A stretch of DNA of 64,000 bases, taken from Mesostigma viride (lineage: Eukaryota; Streptophyta; Mesostigmatophyceae; Mesostigmatales; Mesostigmataceae). This document shows positions 53,398 through 64,000 of this stretch, in pieces. Made by a program: the position numbers and the translations under genes. Position 1 is the first letter of the stretch, and every line of letters starts with the position of its first letter. Under the pieces are notes generated by a model. The model saw only the letters and a list, made by a program, of their open reading frames with translations, had not been told where the DNA came from and did no database searches. The DNA lies in the NCBI GenBank assembly GCA_009746045.1, contig RPFO01000065.1:7705576-7769575 (forward strand), read 5' to 3'.

Positions 53398-54352
53398 CAC
53401 CTTTACAGGTCGGGAACAAAAAGCGTGCACGGGCTGACGGGCTTGTCTGCATGATAATGCCTGCGAACCAACTGTGTGGGCTGTGCATATGGAGCAATGG
53501 CAACGACATAATTTAAATAAAGAGGATCAGTATGTCATTCGATAGTTCATTTTGCAACGCAGGGGCCAGTCGGGCACGAGATTTCACTTAGACCACAGAA
53601 TTCAGGTGGGCACTTCACATGGTCAATGACAGGATCTTCAGTTAGCGAATAAAAATTGGCAAAAAAGGAAGCCTGTCATAATTACCTGTATAGACACCTA
53701 CTGATGATTGCGCAAGCGCCATTCTTAGCTAATTAACTTTTTTACCGAATTTCCCTTGCAAGCCTGAGTAAAAAATATTTGTTCCCACGTGGTAGGCTCG
53801 GTATCCTGTGTCCAGTGTCCACAGCTGCAGCTGTTGCAAAAATCCCAACACTCGCGAGACTGTGCTACGCTGGCAGTCGGGCACGCGACTTGCCCACGCT
53901 GGCAATCAGGTGGCACCGTGGCATGCATTCGATGAACACTTCTACTTTCAGCCGCCACTACGTGTTGCCCCGTGCCCAGGCCCCAGAGTTTGTTGTTGTT
54001 GTTGACTTGTTGCCCACGCCGCACATGGGCAGCAGAGATTTGGAAACGGCCCAGAGCTTAGTTGCCCACCTGTCACCTACACGGCCGGCAGTTAACGTTC
54101 CATACGTCTGTACTCTGTCAAATCTCACAAGGTACCCCAACCGATGCGCCACGAGGCCACATCCGCATTCCTGTACGGCTGCTTCAGTATTTGAGGCCAT
54201 GGCTCCTAACGACTGATTTAACTTCAACCACGCGGAAATCAACTTAACCACGAGACAGGGCTGTGTGGTCGACGGGCGACGTGGCACTCGCGCTGCTGAC
54301 CTAGTGGGATAAAGACGTGCAAAGTGTTTGCTGTCGGATGAGGGACTAATCC
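53398..54352. promoter_or_regulatory. divergent promoter region of the PDZ and HCF244 genes, with a G-box
   Basis: This 955-bp gap separates two head-to-head start codons. It contains CACGTG at 53786-53791 in the context CCCACGTGG, a G-box core bound by bZIP and bHLH factors that often act in light-regulated plant promoters. No gene is recognised in it. The regulatory reading is inference from position. Confidence 0.4.
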
Positions 54353-57300
54353 ATGGCTTCCACCGTTAGCGCCCCAGCAAGCTCTTTTGCGCCTGCCATT
54401 GCCGTTTCACGGCAATGCAGTGCCTCTACAAAGCCCTCCAGCCGCGGCCGCGAGTCGAAATTGTTCTCGCCGGCCAGCGCAAATCTTCGGGTTGGTGAAA
54501 CCAGGGGAGCCTCGTGGCTATGTGGAAGCCAATCGATTTCTGCCTCTCCGAGCAGTCTAGCGGGTCAGTTTCGTAGGCAGATTAGATGTTCCAGTTGCAT
54601 TGCAGATTTAGAATGATAATTGCAGCTCTTTTCATGCCCCGGTCTTCTTTCTTTTTGTCCCGGCCCGTAGCCCTTGGCTGTTCACTTTTATCGATTGCTC
54701 GTAGGTTCGGGCTGTCCTCCAGCTGTAAGGTAGAACCGTTTTCCTTGACGATCGGTTTCGTTTCCCTCAGCATATATCAACATCCAGACTTGGAGACTGT
54801 CTTGCCGTGACGATATGGCTAGAAACACGCACAAACAACTGTCACTGCCAACTTGATTGTAGCTTCTTCCACATTGCCGCTGCCAATAGGCCTCATGGCA
54901 TGCCATGTCATACTCCACATCGCATGCCTGACAATTTCCACACTGTGCCTGCATGCTCGACCTGTCGCTGCCCGATGCCACAGTGTCTTCCTCACAACGG
55001 CAGTCACGAGCGGTGGAGTGCAACGCGGCAGCGACCGGGTCCTCTCTAAATGCGGGCACGCCCGTCCGCAACACGAGCATCTTGGTTGTGGGCGCGACGG
55101 GGACACTGGGACGCCAGGTGGTCCGCAGGGCCCTGGATGAGGGCTATGATGTCCGGTGCCTTGTACGAGCCCGGCCCTTGCCAGCTGACTTCCTTCGAGA
55201 CTGGGGCGCCACGGTCGTCTCGGTAAGCCCGCCCTCACACCTTATAGAGTTATGCTTGATCCAGGATGGATGCTGCTTGGTGGTTGGCTCACCATGACAA
55301 GCACGTCTCTTTTCGCCCGCTCCGGACTAAATTAGGGGTTTTAAACATGGCAGTTTAAAATCTATGGCATGTTGTGCAGATAACTCTACAAAGCTTTGTC
55401 TTCTTGTAGACCAAAAAGTGCTATCATTTTCAACTATGCAGTCCACCCTTCCCTTCCATGTGCTCTTGGTTCCCGTTTGGCTCATCCTGCCCAGTGAACT
55501 CGTCTTTTGTCATCACTTCCTTCGACCACAAATCAACCGCGCGGCCTGTCCCAACCCATTGCCACGTGCCTCTTGACCGTTACCTTACCGCCTGGCCTGT
55601 CTTTGCATGCCCTTCCTCGCGGTGATCCATGCATCAACCGTTACCATCCATCTGCAGGGCGACCTGACCAAGCCAGAGACCATTCCGGCCGCGCTGGTGG
55701 GTGTACATACCGTGATCGACTGCGCGACCGGGCGGCCGGAGGAGCCGATTACCAAGGTGGACTGGGAGGGCAAGGTCGCGCTCATCCAGAGCTGCGCGGC
55801 GATGGGCATCCAGAAGTACGTCTTCTTCTCCATCAAGAGTTGCGACCAGCACCCGGAGGTGCCCCTGATGGAGATCAAGCGCTGCACCGAGAAGTTCCTC
55901 GAGGCCTCGGGCCTCAATTACACCACCTTCCGCCTGTGCGGGTTCATGCAGGTGCGCAGCCTTTCACTGCACCGCTTTTTTACGGTACAGGCGAAGGCAA
56001 GTTTAGGCATAGGCAGGCACATAGCCTCGACCACATGATGTCCTCAATTTTGCGGCCTCATGCAGGTGCATAGCTTGTAGGGTAACTACATCGGAATATG
56101 TCTGTGCGGCTCTAGGCAGGCGTTGGTTCATGTAGTTTTTGACAGTGCGGCTACGAAATAGAAAATTGCCGGGGGCGATTGCCCTGCGAAGCAACAGGGT
56201 TTCTTCACGCAGCGTCTGTGTGGTGCGAGCCTTTTCGGGGACCTGGGGTTGGACCGCTCTTCCTCATGAAGTGGAAACATCGTGCTGCTGGCCGGGTGGG
56301 TAGGCCTCTGGCCACAGGCCACATGTCAGGAGTGATTGTATGGAAGGTGATGTACATAGTCATTGTATTCTATGACCAACTCCTATGTTATCATGGCGCT
56401 TTCTACTAGCCTCACCGGATGTACCTAATCACCCTTGAGTTTCCGAAAGCGCCACATGAACAAGGCCGGCCACTCCTGGGCTTTGGCATCGGCGTGCCCC
56501 CACCATGGCACGCTACCTGGGGCGGTCGGCTGACAACTTCATTACCATAGAGAACCGTGTGTTGTAACTGTGTAAAGCCGTTAGCTGTGCAACTGGTTGG
56601 TGTTGCTGTGTATGGAAGACCCAATGCCTCCATCATGCCCCTCATACCTACTTTTCCCCCGTTGTAGCCCAAGTCCTCGGTTCCTCCCCCGCCCCCTCCA
56701 TGAGCTGATCCGCCTCTTTGCTTCCTCCCGTGGCTCTCCCCTTCCCTCCTGCTTGCGTCTGTCGCCCTGTTCGTGCATCTCTGTCTGTGTGTGTGTCCCC
56801 TTTTACCGTGCCTCCCTGTCCTCCTCTCAGGCGCTGATCGGGCAGTATGCAGTGCCCATCCTGGAGGAGAAGCAGGTGTGGGGCACGGACGCCAACACTC
56901 GCATCGCCTACTCGGACGCTGAGGATGTGGCCCGCATGGCGCTCGCCGCTTTGAAGACGGACAGGGTCGACGGCAAGACGCTCACGCTCGCTGGGCCGCG
57001 CGCCTGGACGACCAAGGAGGTGAGCCGGGATGCAGGCTCAATAACGATGGTGATGATGATGATCATGATGATGGAGGTGATGATGGTAATTATGATGAGG
57101 ATATCATGATGATGGTAATGATGATAAGGATGGTAAGGGTGGTAAGGATGATCATGAGCATGCTTAGCAATCGTGTACTAGTACTGCGTGGTGAATCAGA
57201 AGGGAGGTTGACTCGAGTAATGTAGAGTGGGTCCAATTGCACGCTGAAGGCATTATGTTTCAACCTGGGGCAGGAGGACGGCCCGCATCGCCACCTGTGA

Positions 57301-58102
57301 AACTGTCCCGTGTGCTCCCATCGTGGGGAGCTTTGCTCCTCCACGATGCGATTTTTCAGATCAATATTCTAAGGAATCAAATGAACCAATGCTCTGTGAA
57401 TGAATTTCTTACCTCCCTCTGCACCATCTTGTTGCCCGTCGCACCGCCTTCTCCACAGGTCATCACGCTGTGTGAGAAGTACGCAGGATCGTCCGCCAAA
57501 GTCACCACCGTGCCCCTGGGTGTGCTCAAGGTGAGCCATCACTGCAGCGTCTTTTGCTTCAGCACGTCATCAGCAACAAGCACTTGTAGATTGATCTCAT
57601 CAGCCTAGTGCGCTGTTAAACAACCCTGTGAGCTATTGCTCACATACGCCTTGTATAGTTGTGCGCTTGCCCACACCAGCAGGCACCTGTTTGATGTCGC
57701 CTTTCAAGGGCTGCACACATTTCCATACATACACTCCCTGCGTGAGTCCCTGGAAGAAAACTCGACGCGTCCCTGCTCATTTCCTGTTGCCGTTGCTTTC
57801 CCCCCACCCCTTGTCTGCTGTCACCCTCCAACGCCCCCACCCTCGTTCCCTGCCAGCTCACGCGCGCCTTCACCCGCTTCTTCCAGTGGTCGGCCGACGC
57901 GGCGGACCGCCTGGCCTTTGCGGAGGTGCTCACGGGGAGTGAGGTGTTCTCCGCGCCGATGGACGACGTGTACAAGGAGCTGGGCATCGACGCGGTCGAG
58001 GTGACGACGCTGGAGAAGTACCTGCAGGAGTACTACACGCGCATCCTGAAGAAGCTGAAGGAGTTGAAGGGTTCTAGCCGGCAGGGAGACTTCTACATCT
58101 AA
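54353..58102 (+). CDS. HCF244: HCF244-like atypical SDR, photosystem II biogenesis factor, 6 exons
   Basis: Homologue of plant HCF244 and cyanobacterial Ycf39, thylakoid-associated NAD(P)-binding proteins that work with OHP1/OHP2 in D1 (psbA) synthesis and photosystem II reaction-centre assembly. Exons: 54353-54563, 54984-55222, 55658-55951, 56831-57019, 57459-57530, 57857-58102; phases agree, giving 416 residues. Residues 1 to about 90 are Ser/Ala/Arg-rich, a chloroplast transit peptide. The Rossmann fold begins [14 protein letters not shown] (102-115), followed by [88 protein letters not shown] and an LEKYLQEYY end. Similarity to the plant protein is visible along the whole mature part. The ATG gives the full transit peptide. 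The exon 1/2 boundary, inside the poorly conserved transit peptide, is the least certain join. TGTAA at 58118-58122 may be the poly(A) signal. Confidence 0.95.
56050..56076 (+). repeat. copy of the HCF244 exon 3 donor junction
   Basis: TTGCGGCCTCATGCAGGTGC then ATAGCTT repeats the exon 3 end GTGCGGGTTCATGCAG-GTGC then GCAGCCTT (junction 55951/55952), 100 bp into the intron. The donor is intact in the copy. Confidence 0.7.
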
Positions 58103-58985
58103 GGGTTGTGAGGAACCTGTAAGGAGGCCAGATATCTACGTTCTTTACGGACGTCTACCTTCAGGCCCTACATTAGGTGGAGCTTTGAGAGGAGGCTTTG
58201 CTTACCTGTACTTCTAGGTCGGGAGGCGGTTACAAACATTGAGACAGCAATAGGCATGCGTCGCCCAGCATGGGCCATCTTGCTAAACCGGCAGCGGGCG
58301 GCAGGATCTCTGCATCATGTACTGCAAACGAAGAAGTGTTGCAATAGAGAACGGCAAAAGGCAGCCCCTCACCCTTCTCATGGGGTTTTGGTAGTAGTGA
58401 CTGTCGTAATGGAGCCTGCACCGTGCACGTTTCTCGCATGGGTCGCGAATCATTTGTAGGATGAACTGTATGGAGAGGCTGTGGTGGGGTTAAGGTGATC
58501 TTGGGGGCACATGACAGCTGCCCCAGTGCCTGCCCCAATGCCTGCCCCAACTGCCTTGATTCCTGATGGGAGTTCCTGCACTGCTTTCCCCGATATGCCA
58601 GGCAGTGCCACATTTGTAATGAAGGGTCGCCCTGGCAAAATACATCATGGGGAATGACGCTGCAAGGATGTGTGCAAAAAGGAGCCATACGGCATGGCCT
58701 AGCTTGCCAGGGTGCAGTACGTTGCGGCAGGGCGGACGTGTAATTAAATTATGGCGGCGAGTGGGGTGCAGACAACAAATAAAGCCCCAGTGAAAGTGTG
58801 GAAGTGGGATTCTTTTATCACATCGTATGAATTTCCGACAGCTGTGGCTGAATTGTAGAAACAAACTCAAATTAAAGTCTATGTTTTAGGTTGCACTGTT
58901 TGTGATTCAAGATTATATTGTAATATCGGAACCAGCAATTTGGCAAAAAAAATGCATTATGCAGAATTAATTCAAATGCATAATT
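58103..58985. other. 3' flank of HCF244
   Basis: No gene is recognised. A small repeat of TGCCCCAATGCC/CAGTGCCTGCCC lies near 58520-58555. Confidence 0.4.
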
Positions 58986-59300
58986 AAAGTTAAATTATAA
59001 CATGACTCCGTTGGTAGATCATGTAGCACATATTCCCTTGATGGATGGATGGATGGAGAACTTTGGGCGAAGCCGCGAAACCGAACTAATCTAATTCTAA
59101 GCTAATCTAGAAAATCCGAACTACTCTACTCAGCAAAGCTCCCCTTCCTCCTAGGGGGAGGGGGCTTGCCCACAGGGGCTGGCGTGTGGGCCTGGACAAT
59201 CGCCTGCCACCTCTTCTTGTTCTGCATAGCAGTCCGAGCAAGAGAGAGGGAGTGAATGCGGTGTTCAAACTGAGCTGGGACCACTAGGTCGGCCAGCAAC
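58985..59300 (-). mobile_element. LINE family B 3' end with C-terminal coding remnant, copy 1
   Basis: On the minus strand an open segment (about 59298-59130) encodes a retroelement-like C-terminus with SLARTAMQNKKRWQAIVQAH and a Pro/Arg/Lys-rich end before a TAG. It is followed by a 3' UTR with GTGCTACATGATCTACCAAC then GGAGTCATG and an AATTTAACTTTAATTA tail. The next copy (59305-59670) has the same layout. Confidence 0.65.
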
Positions 59301-59304
59301 ATTA

Positions 59305-59670
59305 AATTAAATTAAATTATAACATGCCTCCGTTGGGAGATCATGTAGCACATATTCCTTGATGGGTAGTGGAGTGGAGAGAGCCGTGTAATCGGACTAT
59401 CCTAACGCTAATCTATCTAGTCTAGAAAAATCCTAACTACCCTACTCATCAAAACGCCTCCTCCTCTGGGGGGGAGGTGGCAATTGCCCACAGGGTCGGG
59501 CGTGTGAGCCTTGACAATCTTCTGCCAGCGCGTCTTGTTCTGCATGGCAGTCCAAAGAAGGGAGAGAGAGTGGATGCGGTATTCAAACTGGCAAGCAACA
59601 TCTGTGTGTAGTTCATGGCAGGTTTACCCAGCTTTCTAGGGTTGTCCTTGGGGCCAGGCCAGGTCACGAT
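59305..59670 (-). mobile_element. LINE family B 3' end, copy 2
   Basis: This is homologous to the preceding block: a minus-strand segment with RIHSLSLLWTAMQNKTRWQ and IVKAHTPDPVG, then GTGCTACATGATCTCCCAAC then GGAGGCATG and an AATTTAATTTAATTTAA tail. It carries frame breaks. The two copies lie in direct tandem. Confidence 0.65.
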
Positions 59671-59730
59671 ATTAATGAATTAATGAATTAATATCGTGAT
59701 CCCGTTGGGGAGTCACGGAGCATGGATGGA
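59670..59730 (-). mobile_element. LINE family B terminal stem-loop and tail
   Basis: On the minus strand: GCTCCGTGACTCCCCAACGG then GATCACG and ATATTAATTCATTAATTCATTAA. The CTCCC/GGGAT arms pair around CAA. It matches 1250-1315 and 62120-62180. Confidence 0.55.
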
Positions 59731-59764
59731 TGGATGGGGGGGTACACGCAATCCTACCGGTCTA

Positions 59765-59830
59765 AGCTATCTACAAGCTATCTACAAGCTATCTACAAGC
59801 TATCTACAAGCTATCTACAAGTAGTGTAGC
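59765..59830. repeat. 11-bp tandem repeat (CTATCTACAAG)
   Basis: About five copies of AAGCTATCTAC. The same repeat appears at 60242-60285 after an ATTTTAATTAATTAAT run, so the two arrays bracket a segment of about 410 bp (59830-60240) with no recognised coding. Confidence 0.85.
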
Positions 59831-60329
59831 CTAGAAAGCTTAGTGACGTGGCCATGTATGCCTACGTGACGGGCCCACACCCGCCCTTGCAATAGCCGTA
59901 GCAATTTCGAGTCATGCTTTGCCCATGCAGGGAGTTACTCTCTGCTGAGAGGCCATGTGTACCCCAGCTATAGCCTAGCCACATACCTTCCACCCCATAT
60001 GTCATGCAGGCCTTCTAGGCCCTCTCCTCAAGCCCCCCCTGGGTGCCTGTGCTTGTTTAGGAGGCATGAACCACCATGGAGGTGCAGGTGCACCTAGTGC
60101 ACCCAGAGCAGGTGATAGTTGTACATCCTACACCTGCAGGTTGTCGCCCTGATTGTATTACAAACCCATAGATGCCCCTTTCTCAGGGCTATGTGTTACA
60201 TATGCTCCCCACGGAGCTATGATTTTAATTAATTAATTAATTAATCTACAAGCTATCTACAAGCTATCTACAAGCTATCTACAAAACAGTCCTACTGTAG
60301 ATCTATGGTGCCCGCGACCCTAGGGGTCT

Positions 60330-61690
60330 TGTCTAGCATGCCGTCCACGTGTGCAAACACGCTCCTTCCCCACTGCAGGGGGGTTGTTGTCCTCTATGAC
60401 CTGCCTGGGCCCACTTGGCCTTGTCCATCATCTTTTTCCAAATCACCGAGAGGCCTAGGCCCCCCATGTCCTCTACGAGCTGTTCTTTGAAGGTGCGGGC
60501 CTTGCGGCGTCTAATTAACCTGTCGGGGCCCGGCCCACGTGAGGATCGAGGTGCCGGCCCGGCTGGGCGGGGCGCAGCCCTGCAGAGGGACCCCGTGAGG
60601 TGTCTACCTGGTTGGTGCGAGCTAAGTGCCCTAGTAGCATCAGGCGCCACTGCTTGATGGCGGCTGGTGATAAGTGGCATGCCGAGATACAAGTCCTCCT
60701 TGCGGACATGAGCAGCCAGGTCAGCTGGGATATGCCGCCCTGGTTGGCCAAGCCGCTGGGGGCCGGCCAGACCAATTAAGGGCGGTGTCGACCTGACTGG
60801 TGCGAGCAAGATGTCCCGTAAGAATGCTATCCTACGCTGCCTAATCTCGTCCGAAATGCGAGGCATACCCTGATACAAAGACTCTAATGACCTATGTGTG
60901 GAAAACCCTACATTCAGGACCCGTCGAAGCATCCTGTAAACCGTGCCGTCGAGCCGGGCGGCCAGCGTGTCCCCGTGAGCGTCCATGCCTCGGCGCCATA
61001 CGTGAGCACCGTGTCGAACCAGGACCTTGAAGAGCATTCGCTTGCGGTGCATGCTCGCCCAGGTCCTTTGAGTGCCAGTACTTAAGCTTTGAGCAAACGC
61101 AGCCTAGCCCAGGCCAGGCCGATGCGGATGTCCACATCGTCGCGGCGGTGTCGGGGAGCATGCTCCCCAACAGTTTGAAGCGATCACGGAACAGGACCTC
61201 CATCCCGTCGAGCAGCCGGGGTTTCGCGGCGGGGAACTAGTAGCCCCGATCACCATCGCCTCAGCTTTGGCAGTAGATCTCCCAAATTAAGCCCACCGCC
61301 CGCGCCTCCAAGCCCAGACAGTCCAGCCAGGTCTGAATGTGCTCGGGGCGCTCGATGAGGGTGGCCGTATCATCCGCATAAATCAGGTCGGACAGGCGGT
61401 AACCATGGCCACCGCCGCCGTGTTAGCGCTCGTTAAGGATGTCCAAGCCGGGCCGCTCGAACCCCTTAAGAGCAGTAAAGTGCGCACGTGCCCGGCGCAT
61501 GACGTGATCCACGACAATAATGAACAGAAATGGGGACAGGACACAAACTTGCCACCCCCCGTGGTGAAGGGGGAATGGTGGGGTGCCGTGCCTTCCACAC
61601 TTCCGCACTAGACTCATTACATTGCCTGTGAGCCCTCATTATTATACAGCCGACGAATGGTGCAGCAACAAACGCTCGTATTAAGAACAT
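60330..61690 (-). mobile_element. LINE family B reverse transcriptase fragment, minus orientation
   Basis: From 5' to 3' on the minus strand: CVLSPFLFIIVVDHVMRRAR (about 61550-61490), YADDTATLIERPE (about 61382-61345) with WLDCLGLEARAVGL, a thumb region, a C-terminal part with MLRRVLNVGFSTHRSLESLY and QGMP (about 60935-60860), and LSVIWKKMMDKAKWAQ (about 60455-60405). It is clearly related to LINE-A but diverged, with frameshifts near 61260 and 61150. The parts upstream of the CVLSP motif are missing. Confidence 0.8.
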
Positions 61691-62559
61691 ACCTCCGTGG
61701 GGAGGATATGTTATAACACATATCCCTGAGCCCCCCGCGGGCTAGACTAGCTAATAGCCCTAGCTTGTATCCCTTGGTATAGTCAAGTGCTGCCGCTATG
61801 GCAGCCATGCTTATAATGTTTGCCTAGCTGTGCCAACATACCTAGTCACGTGCATCGCTAACGCACGGTATACATGAGCTTAGTCCTTGTACAGCCATGC
61901 TACGTCCTGGCTATGACCAGATTTTTTGCCCACGCTCGATCCCTGTTATGCCATGCTCACATGAGTCTTATTGCACCCACAGATTGTCGGATCGTTAGCG
62001 TGTCCGTTTAGCTAGCGTGCCCGAATGCAGCTGTGGCATGCCTTAGGCATGAAGGAGACTGGGGGTCTCTGCCCTTTCTCCTGTTGTGCACACACAGGCC
62101 GGGATTAAAAGCACTTAATTCCGTGCTCCGTGACTCCCCAACGGGAGCACGAGTTTAATTAGTTAACTAATATCCCTGAGAAGGGGCATATGGTTTTCAA
62201 AACATTCTGGGCAACAACCTGCAGGTGAGTTGGTGTAAACTGCCACCTTCTCGGGGTGCCGACAATGGCTCCAGGTGCACCTGCACCATCATGTATTCCA
62301 GCAGCTGTGCAAAGTTGCGGACATTGGGTCACCCTCCACCGGCCGGGTGGAAGATAACCATGGCTACAGTCTGGCAATGGCTTGGGCATGATGGCGTCTC
62401 AGTGCAAAGAGTGCCTCTCTGTATGGGCAAAGCATGGATGGTTGACTCATAGCGGATGCAGTAAGGCTGCCCCATGGGCCTGTAGTAGGCGTACATGTAC
62501 AAGGCCACGGTGGCTAGGCCTGACTATTCTACACTATACTGAGCACTGCTGTATTCCCC
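61690..62559. other. non-coding stretch between LINE fragments
   Basis: No gene is seen. It contains a LINE-B terminal stem-loop and tail (62120-62180, plus orientation) and several CCTAGTCACGTGCAT/GTCCTTGTACAG-type strings of unknown origin. Confidence 0.4.
62120..62180 (+). mobile_element. detached LINE family B 3' stem-loop and tail
   Basis: CCGTGCTCCGTGACTCCCCA then ACGGGAGCACG and AGTTTAATTAGTTAACTAAT. The inner arms CTCCC and GGGAG and the outer arms CGTG and CACG pair. It matches 1250-1315 in the same orientation. Confidence 0.55.
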
Positions 62560-63960
62560 TAAGCTGGGGTGTCTGGAGGTGCTGGGGCCGCGGGGGTCGC
62601 TTGCCAGGGCTTGTGGCCGACGTAGATGGCCGCTCCCTTCCAGTAAACCGGCTTCCCCGCCGCGGTCTGGCGGAGCTGGAGGTAGGTACCTCCGGCCATA
62701 GCTCCCGTCGCCGTTGTTGCTGCGCCAGGGTCAAGTCGTCGTCCAGGGTGTAGTGAGTCTTCTCGAGCCGCTTGCGGCGTCTGAGAAAAGACTGTCTTGT
62801 CCGCCGGGTTCTCAAAGACGAGCAGAAGTGGAGGCGCCCCTGCCTTACCCCGCGAGCGGGTGAAGGCGATGGGCGTCCAGCTTGATCTCACCAATGAGGC
62901 CCGCATGCGACCAAGGATTTCTCTCTCAAACGCCTGTGCAAGCTTCCCGGAATTCTCACCTTCCACCAGGTCGAAGTTCTTGACGATGACGTTAAGGCTG
63001 CGCTTGGCGAGCTTGGCCTCCGGCTCGCGGAGGTCGAGCGTCTGCTGCTGGAGCTGTTGAGCACTGTGACGGCGGAGGTCGGTGGTGCTAGGTGGTGTGT
63101 TGCCGTTGAGTGCTCATGTCCGCCCAGGGCTGGGTGGGAGGTGCACTTCCAGCCGGGCCAGCGGGGGCTGGCTTCAGGTGGCAATGTCCCGGACATTGCT
63201 GAGTTCACCGCCTGGGCCGGGTGAGGCTGGGCGGTGAGGCCTGCGGTGTTTTGCAGGCACTCGATGACGATGCCGGCCGGTTGTCTTGGAGGCGCTTGTC
63301 GATGTCCGGCGGTCGCGGAGCTGGGCGCTGATGGCGTCGGAGGTTGGGTTGGTGGCGGTGGAGGAGGCGAGGAGGGTGGAGGTGGCGGTGGAGATGGTGG
63401 AGAGGACGGAGGGGGAGCTCGGCAGCTAGCGTGCTGCCCATGGCTGCCACATCTGCACGAGGGGGGCCACGTGCTGCACGAGGGCCTCCTTAAGGAGTGA
63501 GCGGATGGAGGATTCGGTCAAGGTGGTGGTCACCACCACCTTGAGGGGCTTGGCCGGGGGGCCAGAGCTCCGTGATGGAGAGTCCAAGGAGGGAGAAGAG
63601 GACGTATTGCCCGCTGCAGTAAAGGGCGTATTGCTGCAGACTGTCTTGGGCGGTGGGCGGTGAGGATGTATTCGTATGATGGGCGCCTGGAAAGGTAGGA
63701 ATCGACGAGGCGACCCTGGTCATGGAAGAGCTGCTGGCACAGTTCAGAAAGCGAGGCGTGCGATCCAAAGAACACATGGCCTACATATGAGGCGGTCGGT
63801 GGTGAGCTTGTCAAAAAAGCCGGGAGCCCTGGCTGGCGTCAAAATCGAACTCGTCCCAGTTCAGCTCGGCAGGGCGTTTGACACTGCACTTGGGCTCAGG
63901 CGACGCTGGGGGCGATCGAGGCGAGCCCACGGGGGGCTGAGCGACCACTAGGGCTTGGCT
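62559..63960 (-). mobile_element. LINE ORF1-like coding remnant, minus orientation
   Basis: Fragments in shifting frames resemble plant/algal LINE ORF1 proteins: an Ala/Ser/Thr-rich N-terminal part (about 63540-63250), a coiled-coil-like LDLREPEAKLAKRSLNVIVK segment (about 63045-62975), EGENSGKLAQAFEREILGRM, VFENPADKTVF, and a DDDLTLAQQQRRRELWP segment (about 62745-62690) followed by YWKGAAIYVG. The pattern of an NVIV-type strand, then a DLT-Q helix and a final aromatic strand, fits an RNA-binding ORF1p. Several frameshifts and stops make it non-functional. The window ends before its start. Confidence 0.55.
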
Positions 63961-64000
63961 AGTGGCGCCGCTGCCTACTGGGCCGGAGGGCGAAGATGCA

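Overview
This is nuclear DNA from a photosynthetic eukaryote of the green lineage, most likely a green alga. Every multi-exon gene has spliceosomal GT-AG introns. One gene is a clear homologue of the plastid photosystem II biogenesis factor HCF244, and another is a PDZ protein with a transit-peptide-like N-terminus. Exons are GC-rich; introns are long and packed with microsatellites, minisatellites and retroelement debris. TGTAA, the usual chlorophyte poly(A) signal, lies just past the HCF244 and PDZ stop codons. I do not name a species.

Layout. (1) 214-1032 (+): intronless pyrroline-5-carboxylate reductase. (2) about 3.7-20.6 kb (-): a choline transporter-like (CTL/SLC44) gene rebuilt from 15 phase-compatible exons; its introns hold most of the minisatellites and a hAT-type non-autonomous transposon. 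(3) 22.0-36.1 kb (+): an 11-exon M14 zinc carboxypeptidase with an N-terminal hydrophobic segment, an unusual tail of roughly 400 low-complexity residues and a C-terminal membrane anchor; it diverges from the CTL gene across a 1.4-kb gap. (4) 37-44.1 kb: a nest of decayed LINE copies in both orientations. (5) 44.9-53.4 kb (-): a small PDZ-domain protein (459 coding bases spread over 8.5 kb) with a nested unrecognised ORF in an intron. (6) 54.35-58.1 kb (+): HCF244, divergent from the PDZ gene across 955 bp. (7) 59-64 kb: a second LINE family (3' ends, reverse transcriptase, ORF1).

The exon models were made by hand, by joining splice sites whose phases match and whose protein follows the family. 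The strongest unexpected signal is that many introns carry local copies of their own exon-intron junction: the exon edge plus the adjoining donor or acceptor is duplicated into the intron, in four different genes, in one case as a 70-bp tandem array that keeps six donor-like sites. A second signal is that the LINE families end in conserved stem-loops followed by TTAAT-rich tails, and that detached copies of these ends lie elsewhere in the window.

The genes do not form a pathway. The only context suggestive of shared regulation is the head-to-head pair of putative plastid proteins (PDZ and HCF244).
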